The notes below the pieces were generated by a model. The model ran no database searches, was not told where the DNA came from, and saw only the letters and a program-made list of their open reading frames with translations. DNA of 62,289 nucleotides from positions 1-62,289 of the forward strand of contig JAQGJU010000110.1 in assembly GCA_028290465.1 (NCBI GenBank), in the 5' to 3' direction. Each line of letters begins with the position of its first letter. Positions within the stretch are counted from its first letter, which is position 1. Shown one piece after another: positions 34,548 through 47,655 of this stretch. Origin of the DNA: Xanthobacteraceae bacterium. Its GTDB lineage: Bacteria; Pseudomonadota; Alphaproteobacteria; Rhizobiales; Xanthobacteraceae. The position numbers were made by a program, and so were the translations under genes.

Positions 34548-35135
34548 TCAGGCGGCGAAATCGACCACGCCGGACAGCGACTGCACGATCGGGGTGCCGA
34601 TAACCAGCGCCGCAATGCTCATCAGCGAACGGCTGAGACGCCGCGATCCGCGCACATGCGACATGATCCATTCCAGAATTTCGTGGTCGACATCGTGGGC
34701 ACGCGGTTCGCCGGCCCAACTCGACAGCGGCGTGTCGGCGGACAGCGCCACCGGACGCGGCGGCACCGGACGGCCGGTCGCGGCCAGCACATGATGGGTG
34801 ACGGCCTTGACGAACAGGTCGTCGAACACCTGATCTTCGCGCTCATGCGCGGCGGCGTCGATCGACATCAACATCTCGGCTTCTTCGCGCGTCACCGGAC
34901 CGCCCGTGGCGCCACCGGCGGCCATCAGGATACGGCCGCAATTGGCGGCGTCGATCGCGTCGAGCGTACGGGAGAAGTGGCGGCGGCCGGCAACGGTCGG
35001 GCCCTCGCCGGTCAGCACGCCGTCGCGCACCAGGGACAACGCCGTGACGGCCATTTCCGGAACGACAATCGGCGACTGCTCGATGGCGGCGACCAGAGCG
35101 TGGAAATCGGCGGCGGTTTCGACCGAGACGGTCAT
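34548..35135 (-). CDS. Hypothetical protein with hydrophobic C-terminus
   Basis: A 195-residue protein. The first 150 residues are mixed helical with an acidic/polar core (TREEAEMLMSIDAAAHERED). The last 25 residues are hydrophobic (SLMSIAALVIGTPIVQSLSG) and could be a tail anchor. No catalytic motif is seen and I recognise no family. The start ATG 35135 is preceded by AAAAGGAA. Its neighbours give no functional hint. The 463-base gap upstream, before the peroxiredoxin gene, is GC-rich and holds no gene I can support. Confidence 0.65.
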   Translation of the reverse strand: MTVSVETAADFHALVAAIEQSPIVVPEMAVTALSLVRDGVLTGEGPTVAGRRHFSRTLDAIDAANCGRILMAAGGATGGPVTREEAEMLMSIDAAAHEREDQVFDDLFVKAVTHHVLAATGRPVPPRPVALSADTPLSSWAGEPRAHDVDHEILEWIMSHVRGSRRLSRSLMSIAALVIGTPIVQSLSGVVDFAA

Positions 35136-35598
35136 CGTAACATTCCTTTTGTTCTCTACCCGGATATTTGAGCCGGGCCGGTTCCCGCGCCGTTAACGAG
35201 GCGGGCTGTTCGGGTCGGGCGGCGCGTGATTAGCGCGTCCTGGTGAACGGACGCTTGCTGCCCTTCTGGCAATTGGTCGCGTCTCGCCCGGCCGAGGTTC
35301 GAATCCAGACTTTCACCCTGAACTTTCACCTGGGCGGGGGCGCGACCCCGTCGTGGCATTCCAAGGGCAACGGGGTGGCGAAACGCCACGCAACCGCCGG
35401 TGGCCGGCCGGCGGGGGGAAAGGTTTTACCGTCGGCAGGCTCGGGCGCAGCAGGTTATTGCGGGCGGGCGGAGTTCGGCGAATGAAATTCAGCTTTTACG
35501 GGCACTCTCTGGCCATACGCCGCCTGCGACATATATTGGTCGGGCGGCCTATCGCCGCGCATTTACTACGGCGAATCCTACCATTTTGGAGACTCATT

Positions 35599-36258
35599 AT
35601 GGCGCTCTCGCTGAACGATACGGCCCCCGATTTCGAGGCCAACACGACTCAAGGCAAAATCCGATTCCATGACTGGATCGGCGATTCCTGGGCGGTGCTG
35701 TTCTCGCACCCAAAGGACTTCACCCCGGTCTGCACCACCGAGCTCGGCTACATGGCCAAGATCAAACCGGAGTTCGACAAGCGCAACACCAAGATCATCG
35801 GCCTGTCGGTCGACCCGGTTGAGAATCACGCCAAATGGTCGATCGACATCGCCGAGACCCAGGGCACTGCGCCGAATTATCCGATGATCGGCGACACGGA
35901 TCTCTCGATCTCCAAGGCCTACGGCATGCTGCCGGCCGCGACCGCCGGATCGTCGGACGGGCGCACCGCCAATGACAACGCCACCGTACGCAACGTGTTC
36001 GTCATCGGACCGGACAAGAAGATCAAGCTGATCCTGGTCTATCCAATGTCGACCGGGCGCAACTTCGACGAGGTGCTGCGCGTAATCGACTCGCTGCAGC
36101 TCACCGCCAAGCACAAGGTCGCGACCCCGGCGCAGTGGAAACAGGGCGAGGATGTGATCATCGCCGGCTCGGTATCGGAGGAGGACGCCAAAAAGGCGTT
36201 CCCGGATGGCTGGAAGTCGCCGCGCCCCTATATCCGGATCGTGCCGCAGCCGAAGTGA
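35599..36258 (+). CDS. 1-Cys peroxiredoxin
   Basis: A 219-residue peroxiredoxin of the Prx6 group. The peroxidatic cysteine is C45 in PKDFTPVCTTE, with P38 and T42 of the active site. There is no resolving cysteine, and the C-terminal arm is long (about 170-219), as in 1-Cys enzymes. It reduces peroxides using an outside thiol. ATG 35599 has GGAG eight bases upstream. The 463-base non-coding region before it is GC-rich with several inverted repeats. A strong terminator follows. Confidence 0.93.
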   Translation: MALSLNDTAPDFEANTTQGKIRFHDWIGDSWAVLFSHPKDFTPVCTTELGYMAKIKPEFDKRNTKIIGLSVDPVENHAKWSIDIAETQGTAPNYPMIGDTDLSISKAYGMLPAATAGSSDGRTANDNATVRNVFVIGPDKKIKLILVYPMSTGRNFDEVLRVIDSLQLTAKHKVATPAQWKQGEDVIIAGSVSEEDAKKAFPDGWKSPRPYIRIVPQPK

Positions 36259-36292
36259 TCGAACTGCTACCGGCACGCATTCGTCGTCTGTT

Positions 36293-36333
36293 CGTACGGG
36301 GCGCGGCAGCTGTCGCGCCCCGTACGTATTTTT
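36293..36333 (+). terminator. Rho-independent terminator after peroxiredoxin
   Basis: A perfect 13-bp stem (36293-36305 with 36314-36326; arms cgtacggggcgcg and complement) with an 8-base loop, followed by TATTTTT. Confidence 0.88.
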
Positions 36334-36336
36334 ACT

Positions 36337-36358
36337 TACACACCATCATTATTGTGTA
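36337..36358 (+). promoter_or_regulatory. Inverted repeat, candidate operator for the esterase gene
   Basis: TACACA and TGTGTA are separated by 10 AT-rich bases, 36 bases before the esterase ATG. The size suits a MarR- or LysR-type dimer, but no regulator gene is adjacent. Confidence 0.35.
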
Positions 36359-36394
36359 TGATCCATAACGACATTTTGATCAGCGAGTCTCTCC

Positions 36395-37027
36395 ATGAGT
36401 GCCAAGACGCCTGCGCCGGACCTCGGCTTCATCCACCGCTTCCTCCCGGCGACAACGTCCGGCCGTAAACCATTGATTTTGCTGCACGGTACAGGGGGCG
36501 ACGAGAACGACCTGATCCCGCTGGGCCAGCGCATGGCGCCGGGCGCCGCCTTGCTGTCGCCGCGCGGCCAAGTCAGCGAAAACGGCATGCCGCGGTTCTT
36601 CCGGCGGATTTCCGAGGGGGTGTTCGATGTCGAGGACCTCAACCGGCGGTCGGACGACCTCGCCGTCTTCATCCAGAAGGCGCGGGCCGCCTATGGCATC
36701 GAAGCGCCGGTCGCGGTCGGCTTTTCCAACGGCGCCAACGTCGCCTGGTCGACGCTGCTGCGCCATCCCGGCGCCCTGAGCGGCGCGGTGCTGATGCGGG
36801 CGGCGCTGCCGTTCGATACACCGGAGCCCAAGCGCCTCCCCGGCACACCAGTGCTGATGCTGTCCGGCGCCGCCGACCCGATGGTGCCGGCCGAGCAGCG
36901 GGAACGCCTCGCGCAGACGCTCAAGATCGCCGGCGCGGTGTTGACCAGCGAAATGCTTCCGGCCGGCCATAACCTGACGCCGCAGGATCTGGCGATCGTA
37001 CAGCGCTGGCTGACGGCCTTGGGTTAG
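36395..37027 (+). CDS. Alpha/beta hydrolase (carboxylesterase, YpfH-like)
   Basis: A 210-residue alpha/beta hydrolase of the small carboxylesterase family. ILLHGTGGDENDL forms the oxyanion loop, GFSNGA holds the nucleophile serine, SGAADPMVP the aspartate and AGHNL the histidine. In related genomes these enzymes occur with ring-cleaving dioxygenases; none is here. Cytosolic, substrate unknown. It overlaps the convergent asparaginase stop by four bases. Confidence 0.87.
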   Translation: MSAKTPAPDLGFIHRFLPATTSGRKPLILLHGTGGDENDLIPLGQRMAPGAALLSPRGQVSENGMPRFFRRISEGVFDVEDLNRRSDDLAVFIQKARAAYGIEAPVAVGFSNGANVAWSTLLRHPGALSGAVLMRAALPFDTPEPKRLPGTPVLMLSGAADPMVPAEQRERLAQTLKIAGAVLTSEMLPAGHNLTPQDLAIVQRWLTALG

Positions 37028-38013
37028 GCCAACTCCTCGCCCGGCCGCAACGCGCCGACCTCGATGCCGTTCCAGTTGCGCAGCACCGGATTGGCGAAGC
37101 GCCGCAACGTCTCGCCATGCGCCGGCAGCAACCGGCTCAACGTCGCGGCCAGGATCACTTCGGCGGCGCGGCCGGCGCCATCGTCAGCCTTGACCGCGAT
37201 GCCGAGGCCGAGCGCCGGAACCGCGGCGGCGTAAACGCCCTCGGCGCCGGTCTTCACATAGGCCGCGCCGGCCAGCGCAATCATGACCTCGGTGCAGAAC
37301 CGGCCGGTGCCGGCCGTGAACCACGGCTCGGCCATGCAGGCCGCCAGCAGCCGGGCCGCCGCCTTGCGGCGCGCCGGGCCGAGCCCCTGCCCACTACCGA
37401 GCCTCGCCATGGCGCGGGCGAGATCGGTCAAGGGCATCGCATATGTCGGGATGGAACAGCCATCGGTGGCGCGGTGCGCGTCCGGGATCGGCGCGCCACC
37501 CAGATCCTCCAGCACCGCCTTCACGGCGCGCTGCACCGGATGGTCGGCCTCAGCGTAGAACTCCGGCTTAGCGCCAAGCGCGCAGGCCGCGCACAGAAAC
37601 CCGGCATGCTTGCCCGAACAATTGTTGTGCAGCGCCGACGGCATGCCACCGGCGCGCGCCAGCGCCTGCCCGGCTGTCTGGTTCATCGGCCAATGCGCGC
37701 CGCACGCAAGCGCCGTCACGTCAAATCTGCCCCGCGCCAGTATCTTTTCGACGACCGCGATATGACCCGGCTCGCCGCCATGTGAGGCGCAAGCCAGCGC
37801 CAGTTCCTGTTCGGTGAAACCATCCGCCGCGCCGCTCTCGACCAGCACCAGCGACTGCAGCGCCTTCACGGCGGAACGCGGAAACACCGGCCGGAGCACG
37901 TCGCCACGCGAAAACACCAGGCCGCCATCGGCATCAACGACGCAGACCGCGCCACGATGCCGACTTTCAACCTGGGCGCCGCGCCATACTTCTACCAAGA
38001 CCGAATCGCTCAT
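37024..38013 (-). CDS. L-asparaginase, Rhizobium etli type (class 3)
   Basis: A 329-residue protein. It keeps the residues reported for the R. etli enzyme ReAV: serine and lysine of RSAVK (S47, K50), the metal ligands C132 and K135 in NNCSGKHAG, and D184 and C186 in DGCSIPT. It hydrolyses asparagine to aspartate and ammonia. This family is unrelated to E. coli type asparaginases. ATG 38013 gives the family's normal N-terminus; a start at 38061 would add 16 residues. Divergent from the DUF3750 gene. Confidence 0.9.
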   Translation of the reverse strand: MSDSVLVEVWRGAQVESRHRGAVCVVDADGGLVFSRGDVLRPVFPRSAVKALQSLVLVESGAADGFTEQELALACASHGGEPGHIAVVEKILARGRFDVTALACGAHWPMNQTAGQALARAGGMPSALHNNCSGKHAGFLCAACALGAKPEFYAEADHPVQRAVKAVLEDLGGAPIPDAHRATDGCSIPTYAMPLTDLARAMARLGSGQGLGPARRKAAARLLAACMAEPWFTAGTGRFCTEVMIALAGAAYVKTGAEGVYAAAVPALGLGIAVKADDGAGRAAEVILAATLSRLLPAHGETLRRFANPVLRNWNGIEVGALRPGEELA

Positions 38014-38063
38014 TGCTGGACGCGCTCTAGTTTGGACCGAAACACTTCCTACATCAGACATTC

Positions 38064-38894
38064 ATGGATGCCACCGTCGAAGCTCCCGTTCCCACCAATC
38101 CCAAGGATAGCGTGCGGCGCAAGCCGCGTCGCCGCCGTATCATGCTGATATTCTGCCTGCTGTTTTTGCTGCCACTTCTGACCCGCGCCGCCTTGATTCC
38201 GTTCGACGGCCGGCCGATGCGCTGGAGCCAGGCCGACTGGTCGAGCATCGGCGCGCTGCCGCCGGCCGCGCAGTCCAAACCGGCCCGCGTGCTGGTGCTG
38301 GCCGGCCGCACCGGCGGCCTGAAGGGCGCCGTCGCGCTGCATACTTGGATCGTGCTCAAGCGCGAGAACGCCAAGTCCTGGAGCCGCTATGACGTAGTTG
38401 GCTGGGGCAACCCGGTTCGGGTCAACGGCTGGGCACCGGACGGCCGCTGGTTCGGCGACCGCCCCGTCGTGATCGCCGACATCGAAGGCGCCGAGGCCGC
38501 CGCGCTGATTCCGAAGATGGAAGCCGCGATCAAGGATTATCGGTTCAGCCATTCCGGCGACTACCGGCTGTGGCCCGGCCCGAACAGCAACACGTTCGTG
38601 GCGGCGGTGCTGCGCGCGGTACCCGAAATCGGCGCGACGACGGCGCCGAACGCGATCGGCCGCGATTTCCGCGAAGGCTTTTACGCCGGGCTGACCGACA
38701 GCCGCACCGGAATCGAAGTGAACCTCTACGGCCTGCTGGGCTTCAAGCTCGGCTGGGTCGAAGGCATCGAGATCAATGTGCTGAGCCTCGTCGCCGGCCT
38801 CGACATCCGTCATCCGGCGCTCAAGCTGCCGGGCTTCGGCCGCATCGGCCTGCCCGAATGGCTCGGCGGCAGCGCGACGGTGTTCGGACGATAG
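38064..38894 (+). CDS. DUF3750 family protein, membrane-anchored
   Basis: A 276-residue protein. A basic N-terminus (RRKPRRRR) leads to one membrane helix (about 26-43), and the rest is predicted outside the cytosol. HTWIVLKRENAKSWSRYDVV and WPGPNSNTFVAAVLRAVPEI are core segments of DUF3750, a proteobacterial family of unknown function. Its cysteine-free NSNTF segment resembles an amidase or transglutaminase-like fold, but I would not assign activity. It lies 107 bases before arsS on the same strand and might share its transcript. Confidence 0.8.
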   Translation: MDATVEAPVPTNPKDSVRRKPRRRRIMLIFCLLFLLPLLTRAALIPFDGRPMRWSQADWSSIGALPPAAQSKPARVLVLAGRTGGLKGAVALHTWIVLKRENAKSWSRYDVVGWGNPVRVNGWAPDGRWFGDRPVVIADIEGAEAAALIPKMEAAIKDYRFSHSGDYRLWPGPNSNTFVAAVLRAVPEIGATTAPNAIGRDFREGFYAGLTDSRTGIEVNLYGLLGFKLGWVEGIEINVLSLVAGLDIRHPALKLPGFGRIGLPEWLGGSATVFGR

Positions 38895-39001
38895 CACCTG
38901 CGTCACGCCCTATGGTCACGCCGATGTGTTGCCGCATGCCGTAACATCGGTCCTGCGCCGGGCGTACTTGACCTACAGCGTCCACGACCGCACCGTGAGC
39001 C

Positions 39002-39976
<975 letters not shown>

Positions 39977-39980
39977 TCCC

Positions 39981-40946
39981 ATGCTGGACCGGCCCAGCGT
40001 CACGGCGGCAAGCGCCGGCCGCGTCTGTCCGGCCGACTATGCCTATGCGCCGTCCGTGTTCGACCGCGCGCCCGACCTCACCGCCGAAACGCTATATGTG
40101 GTCGGCGGGCTGTACGGCAATCTCGACGCGCTGGATGTGATCGAAGATCTGGCCGCGCGCGAACCGGCGCCGCCGATCATCGTGTTCAACGGCGACTTCC
40201 ATTGGTTCGACGCCCAGCCCACCTGGTTCGCGGCGATCGACAGCCGGGTCGCCCGGCATCATGCGCTACGCGGCAATGTCGAAAGCGAAATCGCCCGCGC
40301 GGCCGATATTGGCGCCGGCTGCGGCTGTGCCTATCCGGCCACGGTGGATGACGGGACGGTCGAACGCTCCAACGCCATTCTGAGTGAACTGCGCGGTGTC
40401 GCGGCCACGATACCTACGCAACAATCGCGTCTCGCAGCGCTGCCGATGCATCTCGTCGCCCACGTCGGCGCGCTGCGGATCGGCATCGTGCATGGAGATG
40501 CTGGCGCGTTGGCCGGCTGGGGTTTCGCGCAGGACGCGCTCGACGATCCACGGGCAAGTGGAACGCTCGAAACGATCCGGCGACAATCCAACGTTGACGT
40601 ATTCGCGTCGACGCACACCTGTTTCGCGGCGCTGCGCGATTTAGCGCTGGCGGCCGGCCGCCTCACGGTCGTCAATAGCGGCGCCGCCGGCATGCCGAAC
40701 TTCTCCGACAGCCGCGCCGGACTGATCACGCGGATCGGCACCACACCCTCCCCACATGCACCACTGTACGGGCTGCACCGCGACGGCGTGCATATCGACG
40801 CACTCGCGGTACCGTACGATCACGCGGCATTTCTCAACCGCTTCCTCGCGCGCTGGCCGGACGGCTCTCCGGCGCACTGCTCCTATTACGGGCGCATCGT
40901 CAACGGCCCTAATTATCTGCCCGCGACCGCTTCGCGAGCGTCATAA
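39981..40946 (+). CDS. Metallophosphoesterase-like protein of the arsenosugar cluster
   Basis: A 321-residue protein starting four bases after arsS. It has calcineurin-like motifs: FNGDFHWFD (70-77), LRGNVE (97-101), GIVHGDA, STHTCFAALRD and VVNSGAAGMP. Motif I, normally SDIHGN, reads GGLYGN (42-47), so the two metal ligands D and H are glycine and tyrosine. That would cripple one metal site. Its place inside the operon suggests a phosphate-removing or scaffold step on a sugar-arsenical. Function is inferred only. Confidence 0.75.
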   Translation: MLDRPSVTAASAGRVCPADYAYAPSVFDRAPDLTAETLYVVGGLYGNLDALDVIEDLAAREPAPPIIVFNGDFHWFDAQPTWFAAIDSRVARHHALRGNVESEIARAADIGAGCGCAYPATVDDGTVERSNAILSELRGVAATIPTQQSRLAALPMHLVAHVGALRIGIVHGDAGALAGWGFAQDALDDPRASGTLETIRRQSNVDVFASTHTCFAALRDLALAAGRLTVVNSGAAGMPNFSDSRAGLITRIGTTPSPHAPLYGLHRDGVHIDALAVPYDHAAFLNRFLARWPDGSPAHCSYYGRIVNGPNYLPATASRAS

Positions 40947-40947
40947 T

Positions 40948-41640
40948 ATGGCGCGCCTGTCCGTCATCGTGCCGGTGCTCAATGAAGCGGACGGCATCGC
41001 GGCGTCGCTTGCCGCGCTGGCGCCGCTGCGCGAACGCGGCGCCGAACTGATCGTCGCCGATGGCGGCAGCCAGGACGACACCGTCACGCTGGCGCGCCCC
41101 CTTGCCGATCAAGTCGTCGTCGCGCCGCGCGGCCGGGCCGCGCAGATGAACGCCGGTGCCGCCGTGGCCACCGGCGACATGCTGCTGTTCCTGCACGTCG
41201 ACACGCAACTCCCGCCCGACGCCGGCACATTGATCGCGCAGGGCCTGAAGCAATCTGGCCACGCGTGGGGCCGTTTCGACGTGCGGATCGACGGCACACA
41301 TTTTCTGCTGCCGGTGATCGCCGCTATGATGAATACGCGCTCGCGGCTCACCGGCATCGCGACCGGCGATCAGGCGGTGTTCGTTTCGCGCGAAGCGTTC
41401 CAGAACGTCGGCGGATTTCCCGACCTGCCGCTGATGGAAGACATCGCACTGTCCAAGCGCCTGAAACGACTTGGACGGCCGCTGTGCCTGCGCGCGCGCG
41501 TCACGACATCCGGCCGCCGTTGGGAACGCCATGGCGTCGCGCGGACCATCATGCTGATGTGGCGGCTGCGGCTGGCCTATTGGCTCGGCGCCGACCCGGC
41601 GGAACTGGCGAAACAATATGGCTATCGGCCCCGCACCTGA
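40948..41640 (+). CDS. TIGR04283 family arsenosugar-type glycosyltransferase
   Basis: A 230-residue family 2 glycosyltransferase. LSVIVPVLNEADGI opens a GT-A fold, LIVADGGSQDDT binds nucleotide, and LFLHVDTQLP carries the D-x-D like site. GRAAQMNAGA and the closing YWLGADPAELAKQYG are characteristic of TIGR04283. It would transfer a sugar in the arsenosugar pathway. ATG 40948 is one base after the preceding stop. The 3' end overlaps the next gene by 23 bases. Confidence 0.85.
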   Translation: MARLSVIVPVLNEADGIAASLAALAPLRERGAELIVADGGSQDDTVTLARPLADQVVVAPRGRAAQMNAGAAVATGDMLLFLHVDTQLPPDAGTLIAQGLKQSGHAWGRFDVRIDGTHFLLPVIAAMMNTRSRLTGIATGDQAVFVSREAFQNVGGFPDLPLMEDIALSKRLKRLGRPLCLRARVTTSGRRWERHGVARTIMLMWRLRLAYWLGADPAELAKQYGYRPRT

Positions 41641-42244
41641 CATCGCCATCCTGGCCAAGGCGCCGGTGCCGGGCTTTGCCAAGACGCGGCTGATCCGGGC
41701 GCTCGGACCCGACGGCGCGGCGGAGTTACAGCGACGCCTCGTCGCGCGCGCGGTCGCGACCGCCTGCGCGGCCGGTCTCGGCCAAGTAACGCTGTGGGCG
41801 GCGCCCGATGATGCCCATGCGTCGTTCCAGGCGCTCGCTGCCACGCACCAAATTGTGCTCAAGCGCCAGCCCGATGGCGATCTCGGCGCACGCATGCTGG
41901 CCGCGATGCAGGACGGTCCTGTCTTGGTGATCGGCACCGATTGCCCGGCCCTGACCCCGCTCCACCTTCAGGCCTGTGCGGAAACGCTGCACGACGGCAT
42001 CGATGCGGTCATCATTCCGGCCGAAGACGGCGGCTACGCGCTGATCGGCACGCGCTGCCCGACCCCGGCGCTGTTCGCGGACGTGATGTGGAGCACAGCC
42101 ACGGTAATGGCCGAGACCCGTCGTCGCCTCGCCCGGCTCGGCCTGTCGTGGCGCGAGCCGGCGCGATTATGGGACGTCGATGTGCCGGAGGATCTGGCGC
42201 GGCTTCACGCCGATGGCTTCGACGATTTGCTGCCGCCGTCATGA
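41618..42244 (+). CDS. TIGR04282 family (DUF2064) glycosyltransferase-like protein
   Basis: A 208-residue protein of the DUF2064/TIGR04282 group, related to nucleotidyl or glycosyl transferases. AILAKAPVPGFAKTRLI is the nucleotide loop, VLVIGTDCPALT the metal-binding segment, and PAEDGGYALIG completes the pattern. It sits in the arsenosugar operon with a 23-base overlap to its partner glycosyltransferase. Exact reaction unknown. It ends convergently with the EamA gene, overlapping by six bases. Confidence 0.85.
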   Translation: MAIGPAPDIAILAKAPVPGFAKTRLIRALGPDGAAELQRRLVARAVATACAAGLGQVTLWAAPDDAHASFQALAATHQIVLKRQPDGDLGARMLAAMQDGPVLVIGTDCPALTPLHLQACAETLHDGIDAVIIPAEDGGYALIGTRCPTPALFADVMWSTATVMAETRRRLARLGLSWREPARLWDVDVPEDLARLHADGFDDLLPPS

Positions 42245-43084
42245 CAACCGGATCAGCACCAGCCCGGTCACGATGACCAACGCCGCCACAAGGCGCGTGG
42301 GCCGCAGCGGCTCCTTCAGCCAGATCACGGCGATCGCGGCGCCGAACAGCACGCTGGTCTCGCGCAGTGCCGCCACAATGGCGATCGGCGCCACCGTCAT
42401 AGCCCAGATGGCGATGCCGTACGAAAACAGCTGCAAGCCGCCGCCACCAAACCCGATCCGCCAATGGTGCATGATCGTAGCCACGCCGACGCCCTGCCCG
42501 CGCGCCAACGCGTATAGCGCCATGCCAATGCCATTGCCGACGAACATCCACACCGTATAGGCATTGGCGTTGCCGGATAGCCGCGCACCGATGCCGTCGA
42601 CCAGCGAATAGGCGCAAATCGTGACCGCGGTCAGCAGCGCGAAGCCGACCGAACGTTTGTCGAGACGCGCCAGATCGCGCCCGCCGCGCATCGACAGCAG
42701 CAGCACGCCGCCCGCCAATAGCTCGATCCCGATCCAGCCCAGCCATCCAAGTTGTTCGCCGACGATCAGCGTGGTCGCGCCGGCCGTCAGCAGCGGCGCC
42801 GAGCCGCGCGCGATCGGATAGACCTGCCCCATGTCGCCGGTGCGATAGCTCTCGATCAGCGCCGCGAAGTAGACGACGTGGACGAGGATCGAAGCCGCGA
42901 TATACGACCACGAGGCCGGCGCCGGCAGGCCGACGAAAGGCATGAAAAGGAGCGCGACAATTGCCGCCCCGATGGCGGTCAGTACCGTGCCGCGCAGCGG
43001 ATCGAGGCTTCCCTTGACGGCCGCGTTCCAGCCCGCATGGCAGGCGGCGGCGCACAGCACAGCCGCGAAGACGAGTGGGTCCAC
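42239..43084 (-). CDS. EamA/DMT superfamily transporter
   Basis: A 281-residue protein with ten hydrophobic segments in two EamA repeats (about 1-135 and 145-281). GQVYPIARGSAPLL and LRETSVLFGAAIAVIWLKEP are typical repeat motifs. The family exports or imports small metabolites; the ligand is unknown. It starts GTG 43084 with AGGT six bases upstream. Its convergent contact with the arsenosugar operon does not show a shared role. Confidence 0.88.
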   Translation of the reverse strand: MDPLVFAAVLCAAACHAGWNAAVKGSLDPLRGTVLTAIGAAIVALLFMPFVGLPAPASWSYIAASILVHVVYFAALIESYRTGDMGQVYPIARGSAPLLTAGATTLIVGEQLGWLGWIGIELLAGGVLLLSMRGGRDLARLDKRSVGFALLTAVTICAYSLVDGIGARLSGNANAYTVWMFVGNGIGMALYALARGQGVGVATIMHHWRIGFGGGGLQLFSYGIAIWAMTVAPIAIVAALRETSVLFGAAIAVIWLKEPLRPTRLVAALVIVTGLVLIRLS

Positions 43085-43166
43085 GTCTACCTGACAATCG
43101 TCATGGTGAGCCCACTCCGGACGAAGAGGCCAAGCCGCCGCGCCCGAAGGCGCGGCTCAAGCAAGC

Positions 43167-45906
<2,740 letters not shown>

Positions 45907-45914
<8 letters not shown>

Positions 45915-47655
45915 CGGAGTCTCCCAGATAGGCGCGCACCACCTCGCGGTCGGCCAACACCGTGGCCGGCGTCCCCTCGGCGATTTTGCGCCCGGTATTC
46001 ATCACCACGCAACGGTCGCAAAGCGACCGGATGGCATCCATCACATGCTCGACGATCACAATCGTAAGGCCTTCGTCGCGCAACATTTTGACCAGCGCGA
46101 TGCCGTCCTGGAGTTCCGACGGGTTGAGACCGGCCAGCCATTCGTCGAGCAGCAGCAGATCGGGCTCGAGCGCCAGCGCGCGCGCCAGTTCCAGCCGCTT
46201 CTGATCGATATAGGTGAGTTGATCGGCCGGCATATCTGTCTTGTCGCCGAGGCCGACACGAACGAGCAATGTACGCGCGGCGCGCTCGGCCGCCTCGCCC
46301 CATAGCGGCGGCGCGCGGAACGCCAGACCGGCGATGACGTTCTCGACGCAGGTCAGCGAACCCAATACGCGGACCAGTTGGAAGGTGCGAGCGACGCCGA
46401 GCTGCGCGATGCGATGCGGCGGCAAGTGTGTGATCGGCGTGCCGTTGAGGATCAACTCGCCGGCATCCGGCTTGAGCGCGCCGGAAATCAGATTGAGCAC
46501 CGTGGTCTTGCCGGAGCCGTTCGGGCCGATCAGGCCGAGGATCTCGCCACGCTTGATCGTGAAACCAATATCGTCGACCGCGACCAGACCGCCAAAGGCT
46601 TTGCGGAGATGTTTCGCCTCGATCGCCGGCACCGTATCGGGTGAGGCCTTCAGCACGGCGCGACGTTTCGGCCGCGACCACAGCCTTCCGATCAGCGCCT
46701 CGCCGCCCTCGGACATATAGTGCGGGCGCGGCCCGGCGCCGCTGCGCAGCCGCGCCAAGCTCTGCTCAAGCAGGCCGACCACGCCGCGCGGCAGGAAGTA
46801 CACGATGACGATGAAGGTCAGGCCCAGAAAGATGCTGAAGTAGTTCGGGAACTTCGCCGTCAGGAAATCGAACAGCAGCACCAGCGGCACCGCGCCGAGT
46901 AGCGGCCCGTACAGTTTTCCGGCACCGCCGAACAGCGCCATGATGACGACTTCGAACGAGATCACCGGATTGAACGAGATCGCCGGATCTATATAGGTCC
47001 AGCGCGGCGCCATGATGGCGCCGGTCACGGCCATGAAGGCCGACGCGATGGCGAACAGCGCCAGCTTGGCCTTGGTGGTGTCGATGCCGACATGCTTGGC
47101 CACCGTCTCGTCTTCACCAATGACGCGCAGCGCCAGGCCGAGCCGGGAATGCGTGATCAGCCAACCGACGATCGCCAGCAGCACGCCGAGCCCGAGCAGT
47201 TGCCAGTAGATGCCGGCTTGCGTCGACCCCGTGAAAATGTAGCGGCCGACCGAGCGGTGAATGTTGACCTCGTAATAGGTCACGAGTTGGCGGATCAGTT
47301 CGGCGAGTCCGAAGGTGAAGATGACGAAATAGATGCCGGACAGCCGCAGCGTCGACAGTCCGACGAACAGCGCGATGACGATGCCGATCGCGGCCGCCGA
47401 CAGCATCAGCAGCGGCCAGGGCAGCACTTCGCCGAGCACCGCCGTCGTATAGGCGCCGATGCCGAAGAACGCCGCGGTGGCCAGCGAGATGTAATGGGTC
47501 GGGCCGGAAAACAGCGCCCAGGCGGTCGCCAGGATGGTGAAGTACAACAGGCTGATGCCGAGCGCGATTTCATAGCCGCTCGCGACGACCGGAATCACGG
47601 CCAGCGCTCCAACGACCGCAATTCCGATCACGCCATACGCAACAGCACGCAACAT
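45907..47655 (-). CDS. LivM permease fused to LivG ATPase
   Basis: A 582-residue protein. Residues 1-310 are a LivM-type permease with about nine helices and the EAA-like GEDETVAKHVGIDTTKAKL loop. Residues 340-582 are a LivG-type ATPase with Walker A GPNGSGKTT and Walker B LLLLDEWLAGL. The ABC signature is weak (LTYIDQKRLELARAL) compared with LSGGQ. ATG 47655 overlaps the livH stop by one base. It forms the membrane half and one ATPase of a branched-chain amino acid or aromatic acid importer. Confidence 0.87.

Noticed and set aside
35296-35306. GGTTCGAATCC, a typical tRNA T-loop sequence, in the gap upstream of peroxiredoxin
   Set aside because: The flanking bases do not form a T stem or acceptor stem and no CCA end or anticodon arm fits, so it is neither a tRNA nor a clear tRNA-end attachment site.
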